From an uncultured Muribaculaceae bacterium (GTDB lineage: Bacteria > Bacteroidota > Bacteroidia > Bacteroidales > Muribaculaceae), in contig CAMWJS010000011.1 in assembly GCA_947174635.1 (NCBI GenBank), forward strand, positions 1-63,017: a stretch of 63,017 bases of DNA, in the 5' to 3' direction. A program made the translations under genes and the position numbers. The notes under the pieces were generated by a model. That model was given only the letters and a program-made list of their open reading frames with translations. It did not search any database and had not been told where the DNA came from. Below are positions 61,971-63,017 of the stretch, in pieces; positions within the stretch are counted from its first letter, which is position 1; every line of letters begins with the position of its first letter.

Positions 61971-63017
61971 ATGAAACGGGGATTGTTTGCACTGTCATTA
62001 GGTACTTTCGGGCTTGGCATTACGGAATATGTAATGATGAGCATTTTGCCGGATTTGGCAAATGGGCTTGGTGTGTCGATAACACAGGCCGGTCACTTGA
62101 TATCGTCATATGCGCTTGGCGTTTGTGCCGGAGCTCCGCTATTCGCGGTTTTAATGCGCAACATGCCGCTGAAAAAAGGATTGTTGCTGCTGATGGTATT
62201 ATATGTTATCGGAAATCTTGCATTTGCCTTGAGTCCGGGATACTATTTTGCATTGGCAAGCCGCTTTGTGGCCGGATTGCCTCATGGCGCGTATTTTGGA
62301 ACCGGGGCACTCGTTGCGAGCCGGATTGTTTCAAAAGACAAGGCGACTTCCGCTGTCGCTATGATGGTGATGGGGATGACAGTGGCAAATCTTGTCGGAA
62401 TTCCGGCCGGCAGCATAATAGGCAATATGTTGAATTGGCGGTATATTTTCCTGTTTACGACATTATGGGGAATTGTGACATTCTATATGCTTCATCGGCT
62501 TGTACCTGATATCGGCAGCCTTCCTAAAAGCAATATCAAATCGCAGTTCCGCTTCTTGAAATCTATTTTGCCGTGGTTGCTTATTTTTACTACCATGCTG
62601 TGTAACGGAGGAATATTCTGCATGTACAGTTATGTGTCTCCGCTGATGTCGGAAGCGGGCATGAATGTGGTGTATATGCCCGGCTTAATGGTATTGGTCG
62701 GGGGTGGAATGTGCCTTGGGAACTATCTCGGTGGGGTAATGGGGGACAGGTATACGCCACCACGTACCGTGCAATATATCGCCATAACTATGGTGATTGC
62801 TCTTGTCTCGATATTCTTTGTCGCTTCAAATGAGTATCTTACCGCAATGGCGGTCGTCCTGTCTGCCACATGTCTGTTTGCCGTCTCACCGGCTATGCAG
62901 TTATTGCTGATAGAATATTCTCCCGGAGGCGAACTGATGGGAGGCGCAATGGTGCAGATGGCATTTAGAGCCGGTTCGACAATAAATGTTAAACGCAGAG
63001 CCGCATATCATGGAGTG
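61971..63017 (+). CDS. MFS efflux transporter (AraJ/sugar-efflux type), 3' part disrupted or cut by window end
   Basis: The protein starts MKRGLFALSLGTFGLGITEY and has eleven recognisable hydrophobic helices with AraJ-family motifs: SYALGVCAGAPLFAVLMRNM in the first half, RFVAGLPHGAYFGTGALVAS, and SPAMQLLLIEYSPGGELMGG near the end. After about 333 residues (GGAMVQMAF) the frame enters the repeat end at 62965 and reads RAGSTINVKRRA, unlike the family, where a last helix region follows. The frame is open to the window edge, so the true end is not visible. Confidence 0.85.
   Translation, partial: MKRGLFALSLGTFGLGITEYVMMSILPDLANGLGVSITQAGHLISSYALGVCAGAPLFAVLMRNMPLKKGLLLLMVLYVIGNLAFALSPGYYFALASRFVAGLPHGAYFGTGALVASRIVSKDKATSAVAMMVMGMTVANLVGIPAGSIIGNMLNWRYIFLFTTLWGIVTFYMLHRLVPDIGSLPKSNIKSQFRFLKSILPWLLIFTTMLCNGGIFCMYSYVSPLMSEAGMNVVYMPGLMVLVGGGMCLGNYLGGVMGDRYTPPRTVQYIAITMVIALVSIFFVASNEYLTAMAVVLSATCLFAVSPAMQLLLIEYSPGGELMGGAMVQMAFRAGSTINVKRRAAYHGV
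62965..63017. mobile_element. Second copy of the palindromic element's end, inside the MFS gene
   Basis: Bases 62965-63000 are identical to 39529-39564 (36 nt, from TTAGAGCCGG to AACGCAGAG); the sequence then differs (CCGCAT against CGGTCA). The junction lies in the MFS coding frame at a TTTA site. Either a related element with a different interior is inserted here, or the contig end is a repeat-induced join. Confidence 0.65.

Noticed and set aside
1-63017. CRISPR array or cas genes
   Set aside because: No regularly spaced direct repeats of 25-40 bp and no Cas-like protein were seen. The only tandem tract is the 9-bp repeat.
1-63017. Rolling-circle, phage or conjugative cluster
   Set aside because: No integrase, relaxase, Tra/Mob or terminase gene was recognised; most genes are housekeeping or export functions.

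Overview
The window reads as chromosomal DNA of a gut Bacteroidales bacterium, most likely Muribaculaceae-like (inference, no marker-gene search was possible). Supporting signs: promoters of the TTTG / TAnnTTTG type and little use of Shine-Dalgarno sites; a short (290-residue) primary sigma factor; a SusR/DUF6377-type regulator beside alpha-glucan genes; small families typical of the phylum (DUF4293, DUF6249, DUF486, YtxH/holin pair); a CfxA-type class A beta-lactamase; and C-terminal sorting-like tails on secreted proteins. Most genes look near 50% GC, with AT-richer pockets around 1.1-1.6, 3.4-5.3, 34.1-36.1 and 50.6-51.3 kb.

Layout. 0-5.5 kb: a fused methionine sulfoxide reductase, a lipoprotein, an ECF sigma operon with small membrane proteins, gene remnants, and a zeta-toxin-like two-gene module directly downstream of a tRNA-Ser(GGA). 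5.6-14 kb: a 9-bp-period repeat tract, a GH97 glucosidase, an SGNH esterase, tgt, a DUF1015 protein, purA and a Fur regulator. 14-28.6 kb: a secreted GH13 enzyme, uvrA followed by the beta-lactamase gene, an LptF/G permease, an M3 peptidase, a DUF486 protein, an Ntn-type amide hydrolase, a thioesterase, dprA and a nucleoside phosphorylase. 28.7-34 kb: a leuACDB operon with a small outer-membrane protein gene at its end. 34.1-36.7 kb: an AT-rich islet with an M48-like protein carrying an altered zinc motif, an unknown protein, and about 680 bp without a confident gene. 36.7-39.3 kb: prmA and a holin-like/YtxH group.

39.5-50.1 kb: a palindromic repeat element, a DUF6377 regulator, and a divergently transcribed five-gene locus for exported proteins: a SusE/F-like binding protein, a GH31 glucosidase, a second SusF-like protein, a small secreted protein, and a 918-residue fusion of two LamG domains, an IPT-like domain and a glycerophosphodiester phosphodiesterase. 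It has no SusC/SusD pair, which makes it the most unusual system here. 50.1-51.4 kb holds debris, including what looks like the 3' end of a group II intron and a broken gene. 51.4-63 kb is ordinary housekeeping (gdhA, a TPR protein, DUF4293, rpoD, an ABC exporter, HtrA/DegP, an NlpC/P60 lipoprotein), ending in an MFS transporter gene whose 3' part runs into a second copy of the 39.5-kb repeat end.

Many genes are followed by clear hairpin terminators, and several promoters match the Bacteroidetes consensus. A short near-palindromic motif (core ACTGTTYAAAATT) recurs five times, four of them just upstream of start codons.
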